Positions 8,616 through 17,921 of a DNA stretch of 64,000 bases are shown piece by piece. The stretch covers positions 310,001 through 374,000 of the forward strand of contig JAEWQB010000010.1 in assembly GCA_023460395.1 (NCBI GenBank), in the 5' to 3' direction. Under the pieces are notes generated by a model that did not search any database, was not told the origin of the DNA, and was given only the letters and a program-made list of their open reading frames with translations. The stretch comes from Pseudomonadota bacterium. Lineage in GTDB: Bacteria; Desulfobacterota; Desulfovibrionia; Desulfovibrionales; Desulfovibrionaceae. The stretch's first letter is position 1, and every line of letters begins with the position of its first letter. The translations under genes and the position numbers were made by a program.

Positions 8616-10235
8616 ATGACTAAAATCCAGATATACGACACCACACTGCGCGATGGCACTCAGTCGGAAGACATAAGCCTCAATACCGAGGACAAGATCA
8701 AACTCGCCCTTAAGCTGGACGAGCTTGGTGTGGATTTTATTGAAGGTGGCTGGCCCGGTTCCAACCCCGTGGACCGCGCATTTTTTTCCGAGATAGGGAA
8801 TTACCATCTCGGACACGCGCGAATTACGGCCTTTGGCAGCACCCACCACCCCAACTTCCGACCAGAAGACGACCCCAACTTGCGAAACCTTCTGGATTCC
8901 GGCGCGGCGGTCTGTACGATTTTCGGAAAGTCGTGGGATATTCACGCCACCGAAGCGCTACGCGTGCCCGTGGAACGCAATCTGGAAATTATTCACGATT
9001 CCGTGGCCTTTTTACGTTCGCAAAAGGCTGAGGTCTTCTTCGACGCGGAGCACTTCTTCGACGGATACAAGGCCAACCCAGAATACGCGCTGGCAGCCAT
9101 CGGCAAAGCCTTTGCCGGCGGGGCAAGTGTCCTTGTGCTGTGTGATACCAACGGGGGAACCCTGCCGCACGAAATCGGGGAAATTGTCACCGCAGTCCGC
9201 GCCCACCTGCCCAAAGCAGCATTAGGCGTGCACGCGCACAACGACTGCGAAATGGCGGTCGCCAACTCCGTGGCTGCCGTCCGTGCGGGCGCGACACAGG
9301 TACAGGGAACAATAAATGGTGTGGGCGAACGCTGCGGCAACGCCAACCTGTGCTCCATTATTCCCGTGCTGACCCTCAAATGCGCGGAAGCCTACACCAC
9401 GATTCCGCACGATCGCCTGCCCCTGCTCACTACCGCCTCGTCCTACGTCTCTGATGTGGCGAACCTCCAGCCTTTCAGCCGCCAGCCCTTCGTGGGCCGG
9501 TCGGCCTTTGCGCACAAGGGAGGCGTGCACGCCAGCGCCGTTAACCGTATGTCCATGCTCTATGAGCACATGGACCCCAAGGAAGTGGGCAATCGCCAGC
9601 GCGTGCTGCTCACGGAATTGGCCGGACGGGCCAATATCGTCAACATGGCCCGCCGCTTCGGCTTCCATCTGGACAAAGATGAACCCGTGGTAAAGGGACT
9701 GCTGAACGAGCTAAAGGCCCGCTCCAGTATGGGCTATGACTATGCCGCCGCCGAAGCTTCCGTGGAACTTCTGCTGCTCAAAAAATTAGCACGGCGTGGT
9801 GTGCGTGAATTCTTTCAGTTGGTGCAATTCCGGGTGTTGGAGTTGAAAGACTCCAGTGACAGGGAGCCGATTTCCGAAGCCTCCGTCCGCGTGCAGGTGG
9901 AAGGCGTGACCGAACACACCGCCGCCACAGGCCACGGGCCAGTGAACGCGCTGGATACCGCCCTCCGCAAAGCTCTGGTGGGATTCTACCCCCGGCTTAC
10001 CGAGATGCGGCTGCTGGACTTCAAGGTTCGCGTGATGACAGCAACAGACCCTTCCGGTGGTGGCACCGCCTCTGTGGTCCGTGTGCTTATCGAATCGGGC
10101 GACGCCCGCTCTCGCTGGGTGACGGTGGGAGTTTCGTATAACATCATCGAGGCCAGTTGGCAGGCTCTGGTAGATTCCATCACCTACAAGCTCTACCGGG
10201 ACGAATACGAAACACGACGTAACGACGAAGAATAA
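8616..10235 (+). CDS. cimA: (R)-citramalate synthase
   Basis: Condenses pyruvate and acetyl-CoA to citramalate, the threonine-independent entry to isoleucine known in sulfate reducers and Geobacter. The chosen ATG gives 539 aa and places the catalytic-domain start MTKIQIYDTTLRDGTQSEDI at residue 1; an open frame extends upstream into lysC but is not conserved-looking. DTTLRDG supplies metal/substrate residues. VLCDTNGGTLPHEI and GVHAHNDCEMAVANSVAAV carry the catalytic-face His-x-His. The C-terminal LeuA-type regulatory domain starts at ~420. It is distinguished from 2-isopropylmalate synthase by the DG(T/A)QSEDI N-terminus and length. It is followed by a strong terminator. Confidence 0.92.
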   Translation: MTKIQIYDTTLRDGTQSEDISLNTEDKIKLALKLDELGVDFIEGGWPGSNPVDRAFFSEIGNYHLGHARITAFGSTHHPNFRPEDDPNLRNLLDSGAAVCTIFGKSWDIHATEALRVPVERNLEIIHDSVAFLRSQKAEVFFDAEHFFDGYKANPEYALAAIGKAFAGGASVLVLCDTNGGTLPHEIGEIVTAVRAHLPKAALGVHAHNDCEMAVANSVAAVRAGATQVQGTINGVGERCGNANLCSIIPVLTLKCAEAYTTIPHDRLPLLTTASSYVSDVANLQPFSRQPFVGRSAFAHKGGVHASAVNRMSMLYEHMDPKEVGNRQRVLLTELAGRANIVNMARRFGFHLDKDEPVVKGLLNELKARSSMGYDYAAAEASVELLLLKKLARRGVREFFQLVQFRVLELKDSSDREPISEASVRVQVEGVTEHTAATGHGPVNALDTALRKALVGFYPRLTEMRLLDFKVRVMTATDPSGGGTASVVRVLIESGDARSRWVTVGVSYNIIEASWQALVDSITYKLYRDEYETRRNDEE

Positions 10236-10270
10236 CTGGGCCATATCGCCGCTTTTCACCCGCTCGTAGT

Positions 10271-10303
10271 ACGGGGGAGAACTCACACCGGGTTCTCCCC
10301 CGT
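10271..10303 (+). terminator. Terminator after cimA
   Basis: Hairpin ACGGGGGAGAAC / GTTCTCCCCCGT with an ~8-nt loop, 36 bp past the cimA stop. The T-tract is interrupted (ATTACCTTTCT). It also lies between convergent cimA and the reverse ABC transporter operon. Confidence 0.75.
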
Positions 10304-10361
10304 ATTACCTTTCTGCTCCCTCAACGCGGCGCACAGGAACCTGTGCGTCACACGAACGCGC

Positions 10362-11153
10362 TTAAAACAACACCCGTTGTCTGCCGTCAAATTCTCGCAC
10401 AGTAACGGGAATGCCGTATGTGGCGGTCAACGCCTCTTCCGGCAACTGGGCAGCGCTCCCCCAATATTGGCTGCGCCCTTTGTGCAGCAACAAGACTGAA
10501 TCCGCGTAGCGAAGCGCAAAATCAAGGTCGTGCAAAACAATCATGGTCGCCATGCCCCGCCGCACGGTTTGCGTGCGCACCATGTCCAAAATCGCCACCT
10601 GATTTTGAATATCGAGGTGGTTTACCGGTTCATCCAAAAGCAATACCGGCGCGTCCTGTACCAACGCTCTGGCAATGAGCACTTTCTGAAATTCTCCCCC
10701 GCTCAACCTCGTAACGCACTCACTCGCCAGATGTGTCAGGCCCAGTTCCGCAAGCACGGCTCCGGTCAGTTCCCGATCACGCGTGCCGAGCCGCCAGTTC
10801 ACACAGGGGCGTCTGCCCAGCAACACCGCGTCGAAGACACTGCAGGGTACCGGCATGGTATTTTGCGGCAAATACGCGACACACCGGGACCGGGAACAAA
10901 TTCCCCCCGATAATACCTCCCGTCCCTGAAAAGAAATCGCTCCCGCGCACGGTGCTATCAATCCGGCGATGGTTTTGATGAATGTGCTCTTGCCCGCGCC
11001 GTTGGGACCGATAACCGCACAGCACTCTCCCGCATGCACGGCAAGGGAGATTTCGTCCAAAATCACCCGCGCCCCGCTGGCAGACGCGCCCCCGTCACCA
11101 GCACGACGAAAACCGGACGTTCCGCGCACACTCAGACCGCTAATAGTGAGCAT
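10362..11153 (-). CDS. ABC transporter ATP-binding protein, FecE/BtuD/FepC family
   Basis: ATPase that would drive uptake of an iron-siderophore, haem, cobalamin or similar chelate. Walker A is GPNGAGKSTFIKTIAGL, signature LSGGEFQKVLIARAL, and Walker B VLLLDEPVNHLD with the following HLD loop and switch His (IVLHDLDFAL). I take the ATG at 11153 (MLTISGLSVRG, 263 aa). It has AAGGA upstream and overlaps the permease 3' end by 14 bp; the longer open frame to 11216 lies wholly inside the permease gene. It is the last gene of the five-gene uptake operon. An Ala/Gly/Ser-rich insert (~10-25) precedes the ATPase core. Confidence 0.9.
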   Translation of the reverse strand: MLTISGLSVRGTSGFRRAGDGGASASGARVILDEISLAVHAGECCAVIGPNGAGKSTFIKTIAGLIAPCAGAISFQGREVLSGGICSRSRCVAYLPQNTMPVPCSVFDAVLLGRRPCVNWRLGTRDRELTGAVLAELGLTHLASECVTRLSGGEFQKVLIARALVQDAPVLLLDEPVNHLDIQNQVAILDMVRTQTVRRGMATMIVLHDLDFALRYADSVLLLHKGRSQYWGSAAQLPEEALTATYGIPVTVREFDGRQRVLF

Positions 11154-12270
11154 TGCTTCGTGTCCTTCTGAGGAGGAGATACATAAACATGGGAACTCCT
11201 GTAAAAGCACAGACAATACCTATGGGGAGCAAAACAGGGTAAAGCAAGGTTTGCGCCAGCAAATCCGCCGCAAGAAGAAAAAAAGCACCAAACAACGATG
11301 CGGCTCCCACAAGTGTCCCATGACGCGCATGCGGAAAAAGCAGCTTGATCATATGCGGAGCCACAAGTCCCACAAACCCGATGACACCGTAAAACGCTGT
11401 GGCAAACGCGGTAAGCAATGAGGCCAGTAACAGGGAAAGCATACGAATTTTGCGAACGGAAACACCCAATGCGGCGGCCTGAACATCCCCCCAACGCAAC
11501 GCGTCATAATCCAAACTATACCGCAGGGCGAAGAGAAGCGCCGCGCAAAACACCAGCCCCACCAGCAACGCCTCGCGCCAGCTCCCCTTACCTAAATCGC
11601 CAAATGTCCAAAACACCGTGGCGGCGACTTGGCTGTCCGCGGCAAAATACTGCAACGACATGGTGGCCGCACCGAAAAAGGAAGAGAGCGCCACCCCCGC
11701 CAAGATAAGCCCTTGCGGAGTCATTCCCGGCACCATGCTGAATCCCAAAATGCATAAAGCCACGGTAAACGCGCCCAAAAACGCCCCCATTGCCACAAAA
11801 CTTATGCCCCCAAACGCCCCTGCGGAAGCAAGCAAAATCATAGCGAAGCTGGCCCCAAACGCAGAGCCTTGCGAAAGGCCCAACGTGAACGATGAGGCTA
11901 AAGGGTTCGCGAGCACGTTTTGCAAGATAACCCCGGAAAGGGCCAGAGCCGCTCCCACCACAAGAGCCGCGACAACTTTGGGCAACCGCAGTTGCCAGAT
12001 CACATACCGTAAATCAGAATCCGTATTGGGAAAAATCAACGCCCGGAGCACCTCGGACCACGAACGTTCAAGGGCACCGTGCATCACCCCCGTCACGATA
12101 AGGGCGCAGATACCCAGCCCCATCACCAGCCAGAACCACGCCATTCCGACTCGTTCCGGTCCAATCCCGCCTCCGGCGACCGGGTTCGTATGGGCGAGAG
12201 CAGGCCCGTTCACGTGGACTGCCGGGCTTCCCCCCCATTTATCACTGTGCCGGGACCGGAGCATATTCAT
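11140..12270 (-). CDS. ABC transporter permease, FecCD family
   Basis: Integral membrane subunit of a metal-chelate importer. It is 376 aa with about nine hydrophobic segments from residue ~43 onward. FecCD-family blocks are WQLRLPKVVAALVVGAALAL, SGVILQNVLANPLASSFTLG (the conserved G-x-x-x-Q-x-x-x-x-N-P-L-A-x-P/S segment) and GVIGFVGLVAPHMIK, the cytoplasmic EAA-like loop that docks the ATPase. A second ATG at residue 3 (12264) is better spaced from AGG and may be the true start. It overlaps both neighbours (binding protein by ~29 bp, ATPase by 14 bp), so the three transporter genes are translationally coupled. Confidence 0.92.
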   Translation of the reverse strand: MNMLRSRHSDKWGGSPAVHVNGPALAHTNPVAGGGIGPERVGMAWFWLVMGLGICALIVTGVMHGALERSWSEVLRALIFPNTDSDLRYVIWQLRLPKVVAALVVGAALALSGVILQNVLANPLASSFTLGLSQGSAFGASFAMILLASAGAFGGISFVAMGAFLGAFTVALCILGFSMVPGMTPQGLILAGVALSSFFGAATMSLQYFAADSQVAATVFWTFGDLGKGSWREALLVGLVFCAALLFALRYSLDYDALRWGDVQAAALGVSVRKIRMLSLLLASLLTAFATAFYGVIGFVGLVAPHMIKLLFPHARHGTLVGAASLFGAFFLLAADLLAQTLLYPVLLPIGIVCAFTGVPMFMYLLLRRTRSNAHY

Positions 12271-13492
12271 CCTGCCTTTCCATCGTTCCCGCTTCCTCTG
12301 CGTCCTTCGCCAGAATCAGTCGTGCGAATCCCCCTGTTTCCTCCACATATCGCGCGTACAGCGGTGCTCCGTTAAACAGAGTGAATATGGCGTCCGCTTT
12401 GGCAACAGGGTCCATCGCCGCATAGTGATCTGGATAGGCGGCCTTTGCCATAAAGAAGGCGTTGCAATATAACACTTCAGGATTATTAAAGTATGATGTA
12501 TGTGGCAAAAGTAACCATACCTTTCCTGCACGGACAGCCCGCAACCGTGCGTAGTATCCGCCATGGGTTTTCTCGTCTTCCCGGATCAGCGGCAGACCAT
12601 TCCCGTCCACAAAAAGAACAGGCGGGTTCACACTAAGCACGAACTCTCTGTCCACAAAGCAATGTCCGGTTTGTCCAATCGCATCCACCACGTTCGCAAT
12701 CCGTGCCAACTGGAATGGAAAAAATTTTCCCGCACTGCTTGTAATTCCCTGCTGCCCTTTGTAGGAAAGCCCCCCAACATAGGCCACAACCTGATTTTCA
12801 GGCTCCGGGCGGTACCACAGTTCATCCGCCAATGCCCGAACCTGTTGGACAAGATTTCGCGCCTTCTCCCTTTTATTAAGCACCTCTCCCGTGAGTAAGA
12901 TGGAAGAAAGAAAGGCTTCCTCATCAAAATCGGGGAAACCCTGACTTACCGCTACCACGGGGATACGCAGCTTGCGTTGCAGCAAATCCGGCTCGGAACG
13001 GTCCACGGAAAGAAGAAAAACAACGTCAGGCCTGAGGCTGAGAATTCGCTCATAATCGGGGATGCGTACCGCTCCCCCCATGCCCACGACAGGCAAACCG
13101 GCAAAAAGCTCGCGGTTGAGCATGGCGTAGGGCTTGGTCAATGCGGTTTTTTCTATGTCTTCCACACCCACAGCCTTAGCCTGTTCTCCCAGATAGGTGA
13201 CAAATGCCATGCTGCTGCCCAGTGCCACAAGCCGGTGTATCTCCGGGGGGAGTCGCACCTTTCGACCAAAGGCGTCTGTGACTATTCTGGAAGCGTCCGC
13301 GGCAGCAGCCAAACCGTTAGCCAAACCGTTAGACTGACCGTTAGCCCGACAGCTAGCCGGACCGCTGAACAGGAATATAAGCAGGAGAGCAATCACCACT
13401 CGTGTGGCTGCTCCCACCCAAGCCGGTAGTCGCAACGGGTGTTCAACCTGAACAATACCCCGGACACGACCAACCCAGACCGTGGACTCCAT
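12242..13492 (-). CDS. Metal-chelate ABC transporter substrate-binding protein
   Basis: Exported TroA/BtuF-type (Peripla_BP_2) binding protein that delivers ligand to the FecCD permease. I chose the ATG at 13492 (417 aa) because GGGAGG stands 5 nt before it; a longer frame to 13570 lacks this. A hydrophobic export segment at ~30-45 (VVIALLLIFLFSGPASC) may end in a weak lipobox with Cys. Next is an NGQSNGLANGLA linker encoded by near-tandem ccgttag units. The mature domain begins IVTDAFGRKVRLPPEIHRLV and keeps the SLRPDVVFLLSV block. The ligand cannot be told; TonB receptor and methyltransferase upstream suggest a chelate too large for porins. Confidence 0.88.
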   Translation of the reverse strand: MESTVWVGRVRGIVQVEHPLRLPAWVGAATRVVIALLLIFLFSGPASCRANGQSNGLANGLAAAADASRIVTDAFGRKVRLPPEIHRLVALGSSMAFVTYLGEQAKAVGVEDIEKTALTKPYAMLNRELFAGLPVVGMGGAVRIPDYERILSLRPDVVFLLSVDRSEPDLLQRKLRIPVVAVSQGFPDFDEEAFLSSILLTGEVLNKREKARNLVQQVRALADELWYRPEPENQVVAYVGGLSYKGQQGITSSAGKFFPFQLARIANVVDAIGQTGHCFVDREFVLSVNPPVLFVDGNGLPLIREDEKTHGGYYARLRAVRAGKVWLLLPHTSYFNNPEVLYCNAFFMAKAAYPDHYAAMDPVAKADAIFTLFNGAPLYARYVEETGGFARLILAKDAEEAGTMERQDEYAPVPAQ

Positions 13493-13585
13493 ATCACCCT
13501 CCCATCTTAGCAGTCTGTCATCAACAGAACGCGCCATGCCTATGTGCGTCATCGAGGAAACGCACTGCACGAGAGTCGTACTCAG

Positions 13586-14341
13586 TTACGCCGCTTCATA
13601 CCGCCAAAGAATCATTTCAAGGGAATACGGCGTTCTTTCGGTATAGGTACCCGCCTCATCCCGGAATGTCTCCAGATGCCGGGCAAGCTCCGCGTCATCT
13701 GGTTCTACTCCGTAGTTTTGCAGGGTAATGGTGGTGGAGTGCACAATGGCATCCCATGATTTAGGCACCACCCATTCACCGGTCACTGGAATGGCTGTGT
13801 AGGCAATCCCCTTTCGTGCCAGCCACTCCCGCATATGCCGCACATTATTAAAGATACGGGGTGTAATGTCGTGGCGGGTAAAAAGATCGGCCATAACGTT
13901 GGAGACGATAACGTCAGAAAATCCCATGTAGATGCCCCACCCTGAAATACAGCGCAACAGCTTATCCCGGCTGGCGTCATCATGGATGGCTGGCGTCATG
14001 GACGCGAACACAACCTCAAACTGTTCCTCCGTCTGAAAATCGTCCCAGCCGGATTGAACAGTAGAAATATTCGATACCCCCCGCGCCTGAGCGTCTTCTT
14101 CCAAAATACGCAGCATTTCTGAAGAAATATCCACAGCGGTAACATGCTGCGCTTCCATGGCAAGCCGCAGGGTATACATGCCGCTACCACACCCCACATC
14201 CAAAATGCGTTTGCCGGCAAAGGTGACTCCGTTCTCACGGGCCGTGCGCAACATACCGGCCTCGTAGGTGTCTTCTCCTTCTGAAAACCGGGGGAAAGTG
14301 TGTGCCTTAGCATTCCAAAACGCCTTCGGATCACCGGACAT
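13586..14341 (-). CDS. Class I SAM-dependent methyltransferase within the uptake operon
   Basis: A 251-aa Rossmann methyltransferase. SAM-binding motif I is KRILDVGCGSGMYTLRLA, motif II VTAVDISSEMLRILEEDA, and FEVVFASMTPAIHD is the motif IV region. The start ATG (MSGDPKAFW) has GGGAG 8 nt upstream. That site is made by the last codons of the TonB receptor gene, whose stop is 2 nt before, so the two are coupled. A methyltransferase between a TonB receptor and its ABC importer suggests it modifies the imported ligand or a linked chelator; this is inference only. It does not resemble tetrapyrrole methylases (CbiL/CobA), which have a different fold. Confidence 0.85.
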   Translation of the reverse strand: MSGDPKAFWNAKAHTFPRFSEGEDTYEAGMLRTARENGVTFAGKRILDVGCGSGMYTLRLAMEAQHVTAVDISSEMLRILEEDAQARGVSNISTVQSGWDDFQTEEQFEVVFASMTPAIHDDASRDKLLRCISGWGIYMGFSDVIVSNVMADLFTRHDITPRIFNNVRHMREWLARKGIAYTAIPVTGEWVVPKSWDAIVHSTTITLQNYGVEPDDAELARHLETFRDEAGTYTERTPYSLEMILWRYEAA

Positions 14342-14343
14342 TT

Positions 14344-16554
14344 CTATAACTCCCATTTGATGCTCACTCCTGCGTTACAACCCAGTGCGGGAAATCCCCA
14401 TGATTCCTCGTAGTGTTCGTCTGTAATGTTGTCGGCATACATTTCCAGCGTTATATGCTCGTCCATCTGATAGCGTAAGCTTGCCCCCACGGTGCTGTAG
14501 GCCCCCAGAGTGCCTTTATCTAACGCTGCGGTATTGATATAGTATTCACGCTCTCCCACATATGTAAGTGTGGTATCCAGTGTTAGATCTCCGGTAATGG
14601 ACCACGACAGCCCCACGGTCCCTTTCCAGTCCGGGATATAGTCAAGATGCTTCAGCACCCCATCAGGATCGGAAGGATCATTGCTTTTTCTACTATCCTG
14701 CCATGTTATGGCTGTCTGTAACCAGACAGTATCAAGTATGGGATAGCTGCCATGTAATGTGGCTCCGTATATCTTCGCATCCGTATTATAGGCAGCCCAC
14801 GCCTGATTGCTCGGAGGACGGCTCACATACACAGCTTTATGCATAATATAATCTGCAATGTTGTAGTAGAATCCAGAAAGCTTAACAAAACCGTGGTTGG
14901 CAAAAGTGTATTTATAAGCCACATCCATTCCTCTGGCTGTTTCCGGCTTTAGCCACTTACCTTCCAGATACGGAACATTCACCGCGGTATCGCTAGAAGC
15001 CGCCTGTGAATTCCAATACAGCTCCGGCATGGAGGGGGTTCGGTAATTTTGGTAGACAGCCACCGAAGCAGATTGGCTGTCTGTAAACGCGTAGGTGAGC
15101 ATAAGTTTGGGGGAAACGGCCCAGTCCTCATACGTTGGCATGCCGCCATCGGGCCGGTACTGAAAACTGTCGAACCGCAGCCCGTAATCCAAAGTCAGAA
15201 AATCGGTAACAGCAAATGTGTCCGCCACGAACATTCCGACGATCTCCGCAGGCGGATTAGGGTCCGAAGACTCCATATCGCCGGTCCAGCCATTTGCCCC
15301 GTGTTTATTGTAGTTTTTGTCCACAAAGCGCACATCAATGCCCCCAGCGCGCATTTTTTTGTACTCTCCCCCCACCAAGAGTTGATGGTCCCCTACCGAG
15401 CCTCCGCCCTTACCCTTAAATCCATACGTCGTATCAACATCCACCATGCGTTCCAGCACCAAATCGCCATCTTTTGTGAGAGAAGGATTAAAGGCATTGG
15501 GACCGGCGGACGGGCCGACCTGCATGCGGGCATTCACATCGGCATAGTTCTTCTCGTGCCGGGTTTCCCTGTTTTTAAACGCCATAAGCTCAAAGTAGGC
15601 GGAGTCTGTCAGCTCCTGCCGGTATGTAATATCCATCAGGTGACGTTCCTTCCGCCAATGGGCATCGTCACCGATAACATTCATGGAAGGCGTGGGTGAG
15701 CCGCCAGCAAAGAATTCCCCACTCGCCACGGGGTATGCACCATCAATAGCGGAGCCGAATCCGGGCAGAGCCGGGTCACTGTCGCTGGTGGGGTTTCCGT
15801 CCGCTCTGTTTGAACGGATTAGCCCCCGACGGGTATCGCTATAGGCGTAGCTAGTTACAAGTTTCGCTTTCCACGGCAGATCAAGGTAGAGTTTCGGGTT
15901 GGTATGAAACGATTCATAGTCATTGTTGCGCAGATACGGCGCTGCTTTTTGATGGCTCATTCCCATGCTCACACCAAGAGCCTGAAACTGTTGGGCATAG
16001 CTGGCCCGCAGATTATGAAAATCGTGCACACCATCCCAGCCCCCTGTCGTGATATAGACGCTGGCAGCCGGATCTTCTGCGGGGTGTCTGGAGTATGCGT
16101 TTATGACCCCGCCGAGCGCGCTATTGCCATACTCCACAGAGCTTCCCCCCTTTATCACCTCGATTCGCTCAATAGTATCAAGAGGAATAGTTCCAAAATC
16201 GATATAATTCCCCCCGACAACACCGGAAGAGCTAATATTCCTTCCGTCCAAATTCAGCATAATGCGCTTTGATTCCATGCCCCGGATGGAAATAATGTCA
16301 CTGCTGTCACCAAAGGCAGCCTTGCGTTTAAAAGAAATTTCAGGGTCGCGAACCAAAAAGTCCGCTACATTATTACTTCTGTTGCTTTCCGTCACAATGG
16401 CTGAAGAACGGTCGAGTTCTTCACCTGCGTCCTGCCCCTGAACCGTTATGGTTTCCAGCACAAAAACTTCCTGCATCAGTCTTTCTTCCGCTGTGGCGGT
16501 CCGCGCCGTCCATACCAGCATCACAAGGATGAACATTGGTATTCGTTTTACCAT
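14344..16554 (-). CDS. TonB-dependent outer-membrane receptor
   Basis: A 736-aa gated outer-membrane importer. Residues ~1-22 (MVKRIPMFILVMLVWTARTA) are a signal peptide. A TonB box-like ETITVQG follows at ~33. The plug domain (~45-165) has ISIRGMESKRIMLNLDGRNI and IERIEVIKGGSSVEYGNSAL-GGVINAYSR. The rest is the 22-strand barrel, with aromatic-rich strands and a C-terminal EMYADNITDEHYEESWGFPA block typical of receptors for siderophores, haem or cobalamin. Ligand is not predictable by eye. It is the first gene of the operon, with an AT-rich dyad upstream that probably controls it. Confidence 0.93.
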   Translation of the reverse strand: MVKRIPMFILVMLVWTARTATAEERLMQEVFVLETITVQGQDAGEELDRSSAIVTESNRSNNVADFLVRDPEISFKRKAAFGDSSDIISIRGMESKRIMLNLDGRNISSSGVVGGNYIDFGTIPLDTIERIEVIKGGSSVEYGNSALGGVINAYSRHPAEDPAASVYITTGGWDGVHDFHNLRASYAQQFQALGVSMGMSHQKAAPYLRNNDYESFHTNPKLYLDLPWKAKLVTSYAYSDTRRGLIRSNRADGNPTSDSDPALPGFGSAIDGAYPVASGEFFAGGSPTPSMNVIGDDAHWRKERHLMDITYRQELTDSAYFELMAFKNRETRHEKNYADVNARMQVGPSAGPNAFNPSLTKDGDLVLERMVDVDTTYGFKGKGGGSVGDHQLLVGGEYKKMRAGGIDVRFVDKNYNKHGANGWTGDMESSDPNPPAEIVGMFVADTFAVTDFLTLDYGLRFDSFQYRPDGGMPTYEDWAVSPKLMLTYAFTDSQSASVAVYQNYRTPSMPELYWNSQAASSDTAVNVPYLEGKWLKPETARGMDVAYKYTFANHGFVKLSGFYYNIADYIMHKAVYVSRPPSNQAWAAYNTDAKIYGATLHGSYPILDTVWLQTAITWQDSRKSNDPSDPDGVLKHLDYIPDWKGTVGLSWSITGDLTLDTTLTYVGEREYYINTAALDKGTLGAYSTVGASLRYQMDEHITLEMYADNITDEHYEESWGFPALGCNAGVSIKWEL

Positions 16555-16618
16555 CTCCCTTCCCCTACTCTGTTAGCTGACACCAACCGGACTAAAGTAA
16601 TACGTAATTTTAAAAAGG

Positions 16619-16651
16619 AACACTTTTTATTACTTTTTTATAAAAAGTGTT
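16619..16651. promoter_or_regulatory. Perfect AT-rich dyad upstream of the TonB-receptor operon, probable operator
   Basis: AACACTTTTTAT at 16619-16630 and its exact reverse complement ATAAAAAGTGTT at 16640-16651 are separated by 9 nt. The dyad is 65 bp before the receptor start codon and in the place expected for its promoter. It is not a classical Fur box. Because arms contain long A/T runs it could also form an RNA hairpin, but it lies outside any visible leader gene, so an operator for a metal or ligand regulator is the better reading. Confidence 0.5.
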
Positions 16652-16734
16652 ACTCATGTATAAAAAAAACAGACTCGCGTCCAGCAACTAGCTAAAATTT
16701 TTAGCGGAGTGCGTTAGTAGACAATGCCCGTTGC

Positions 16735-16766
16735 AAAAACAAAAGCCTCCGCCAAAGGCGGAGGCT
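16735..16766 (-). terminator. Terminator after ilvC
   Basis: AGCCTCCGCC / GGCGGAGGCT with a 3-nt loop, followed on the minus strand by TTTTGTTTTT. It lies 60 bp downstream of the ilvC stop. Confidence 0.85.
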
Positions 16767-16826
16767 GAATGGAATGCAAACGGGGAAACCGGAAACTCCG
16801 GTGGTGCACTGCTCCCCAATCGCAAA

Positions 16827-17816
16827 TTACTTTTTAAGCCAAGGCATCATGTCGCGCAGACGCTTGCCCACCGATTCAATGGGATGGGCGGCTTCCAGAC
16901 GACGACGGGCCGTGAAGGTGGGGTAGTTTGCCTGCGATTCCAAAATGAAATCCTTGGCAAAGCGCCCTTGCTGAATGTCTTCCAGCACGCGCTTCATTTC
17001 CTTCTTGGTTTCTGCATTCACAATGCGCGGTCCGGTCACGTAGTCGCCGTATTCGGCGGTGTCGGAAATGGAATAGCGCATTCTGGCAAGGCCGCCTTCA
17101 TACAACAGGTCCACGATGAGCTTGGTTTCGTGCAAGCACTCAAAGTACGCGATTTCTGGCTGATATCCGGCTTCTACCAGAGTTTCAAAACCAGCTTTGA
17201 TCAGTGCGCTAAGGCCGCCGCACAACACAGCTTGTTCGCCGAAGAGGTCGGTTTCGGTTTCTTCCGCAAAGGTCGTTTCAATAACGCCGGAGCGGGTGCC
17301 GCCAATACCCTTAGCATAGGCCAAAGCCTTCTCCACAGCCTTGCCCGACGCGTCTTGGTGGACAGCGTACAAGCAGGGAACGCCACCACCTTCGGTGTAG
17401 GTGCGGCGAACGAGATGGCCCGGACCCTTGGGTGCGACCATGAACACGTCCACATCCTTGGGGGGAACAACCTGGTTAAAATGAATGTTAAAGCCGTGAG
17501 CGAACACCAGCGATTTGCCAGCAGTCAGATGCGGCTTCACATCCTTTTCATATACGGAGGCCTGATACTGGTCGGGGAGTAGGATCATGATCAGGTCGGC
17601 CTTGGAAGCTGCCTCGGCTGCGGACATAGGCTCGAAGCCGTGTTCCTTGGCAAGAGCATAGTTGGCGCCGCCGGGGCGCTGACCGACAATGACGTTCACG
17701 CCGGAGTCACGCAGGTTCTGAGCGTGGGCATGGCCCTGGCTGCCGTAACCGATGATGGCAACAGTCTTGTCCTTCAAGACATCCAGGTTGGCATCCTGTT
17801 CATAATAAACCTTCAT
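16827..17816 (-). CDS. ilvC: Ketol-acid reductoisomerase (NADP+)
   Basis: Isomerises and reduces acetolactate or acetohydroxybutyrate in valine, leucine and isoleucine synthesis. The chosen ATG gives 329 aa, the class I (short) length, beginning MKVYYEQDANLDVLKDKTVA; GGGAG lies upstream. The Rossmann motif is IIGYGSQGHAHAQNLRDSGV. APKGPGHLVRRTYTEGGGVP and TFAEETETDLFGEQAVLCGG carry the Mg2+ ligands (Asp and Glu). The upstream in-frame MPRLARQGVV extension is not part of the family. It is third in the ilv cluster, separated from ilvN by a hairpin terminator, so ilvC dosage can differ from ilvBN. Confidence 0.96.
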   Translation of the reverse strand: MKVYYEQDANLDVLKDKTVAIIGYGSQGHAHAQNLRDSGVNVIVGQRPGGANYALAKEHGFEPMSAAEAASKADLIMILLPDQYQASVYEKDVKPHLTAGKSLVFAHGFNIHFNQVVPPKDVDVFMVAPKGPGHLVRRTYTEGGGVPCLYAVHQDASGKAVEKALAYAKGIGGTRSGVIETTFAEETETDLFGEQAVLCGGLSALIKAGFETLVEAGYQPEIAYFECLHETKLIVDLLYEGGLARMRYSISDTAEYGDYVTGPRIVNAETKKEMKRVLEDIQQGRFAKDFILESQANYPTFTARRRLEAAHPIESVGKRLRDMMPWLKK

Positions 17817-17864
17817 TACTACTCCCTGCCGCGCCAGGCGCGGCACACACGTTAGGGTTGGGTA

Positions 17865-17906
17865 TAAAAAAACCCGCCTGAGAGCCGACTGGCGCTCAGG
17901 CGGGTT
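17865..17906 (-). terminator. Intra-operon terminator between ilvN and ilvC
   Basis: On the minus strand AACCCGCCTGAG / CTCAGGCGGGTT form a 12-bp stem with a 12-nt loop, followed by six T. It lies 15 bp after the ilvN stop and ~50 bp before the ilvC start. No short leader peptide rich in Leu/Ile/Val codons is visible between them, so classical attenuation is not supported; partial read-through or a separate ilvC promoter would be needed. Confidence 0.8.
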
Positions 17907-17921
17907 GCCTGGCTTGGTTCG

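Noticed and set aside
16731..17582. 283-codon forward frame over ilvC
   Set aside because: Complement of ilvC; no independent start signal.
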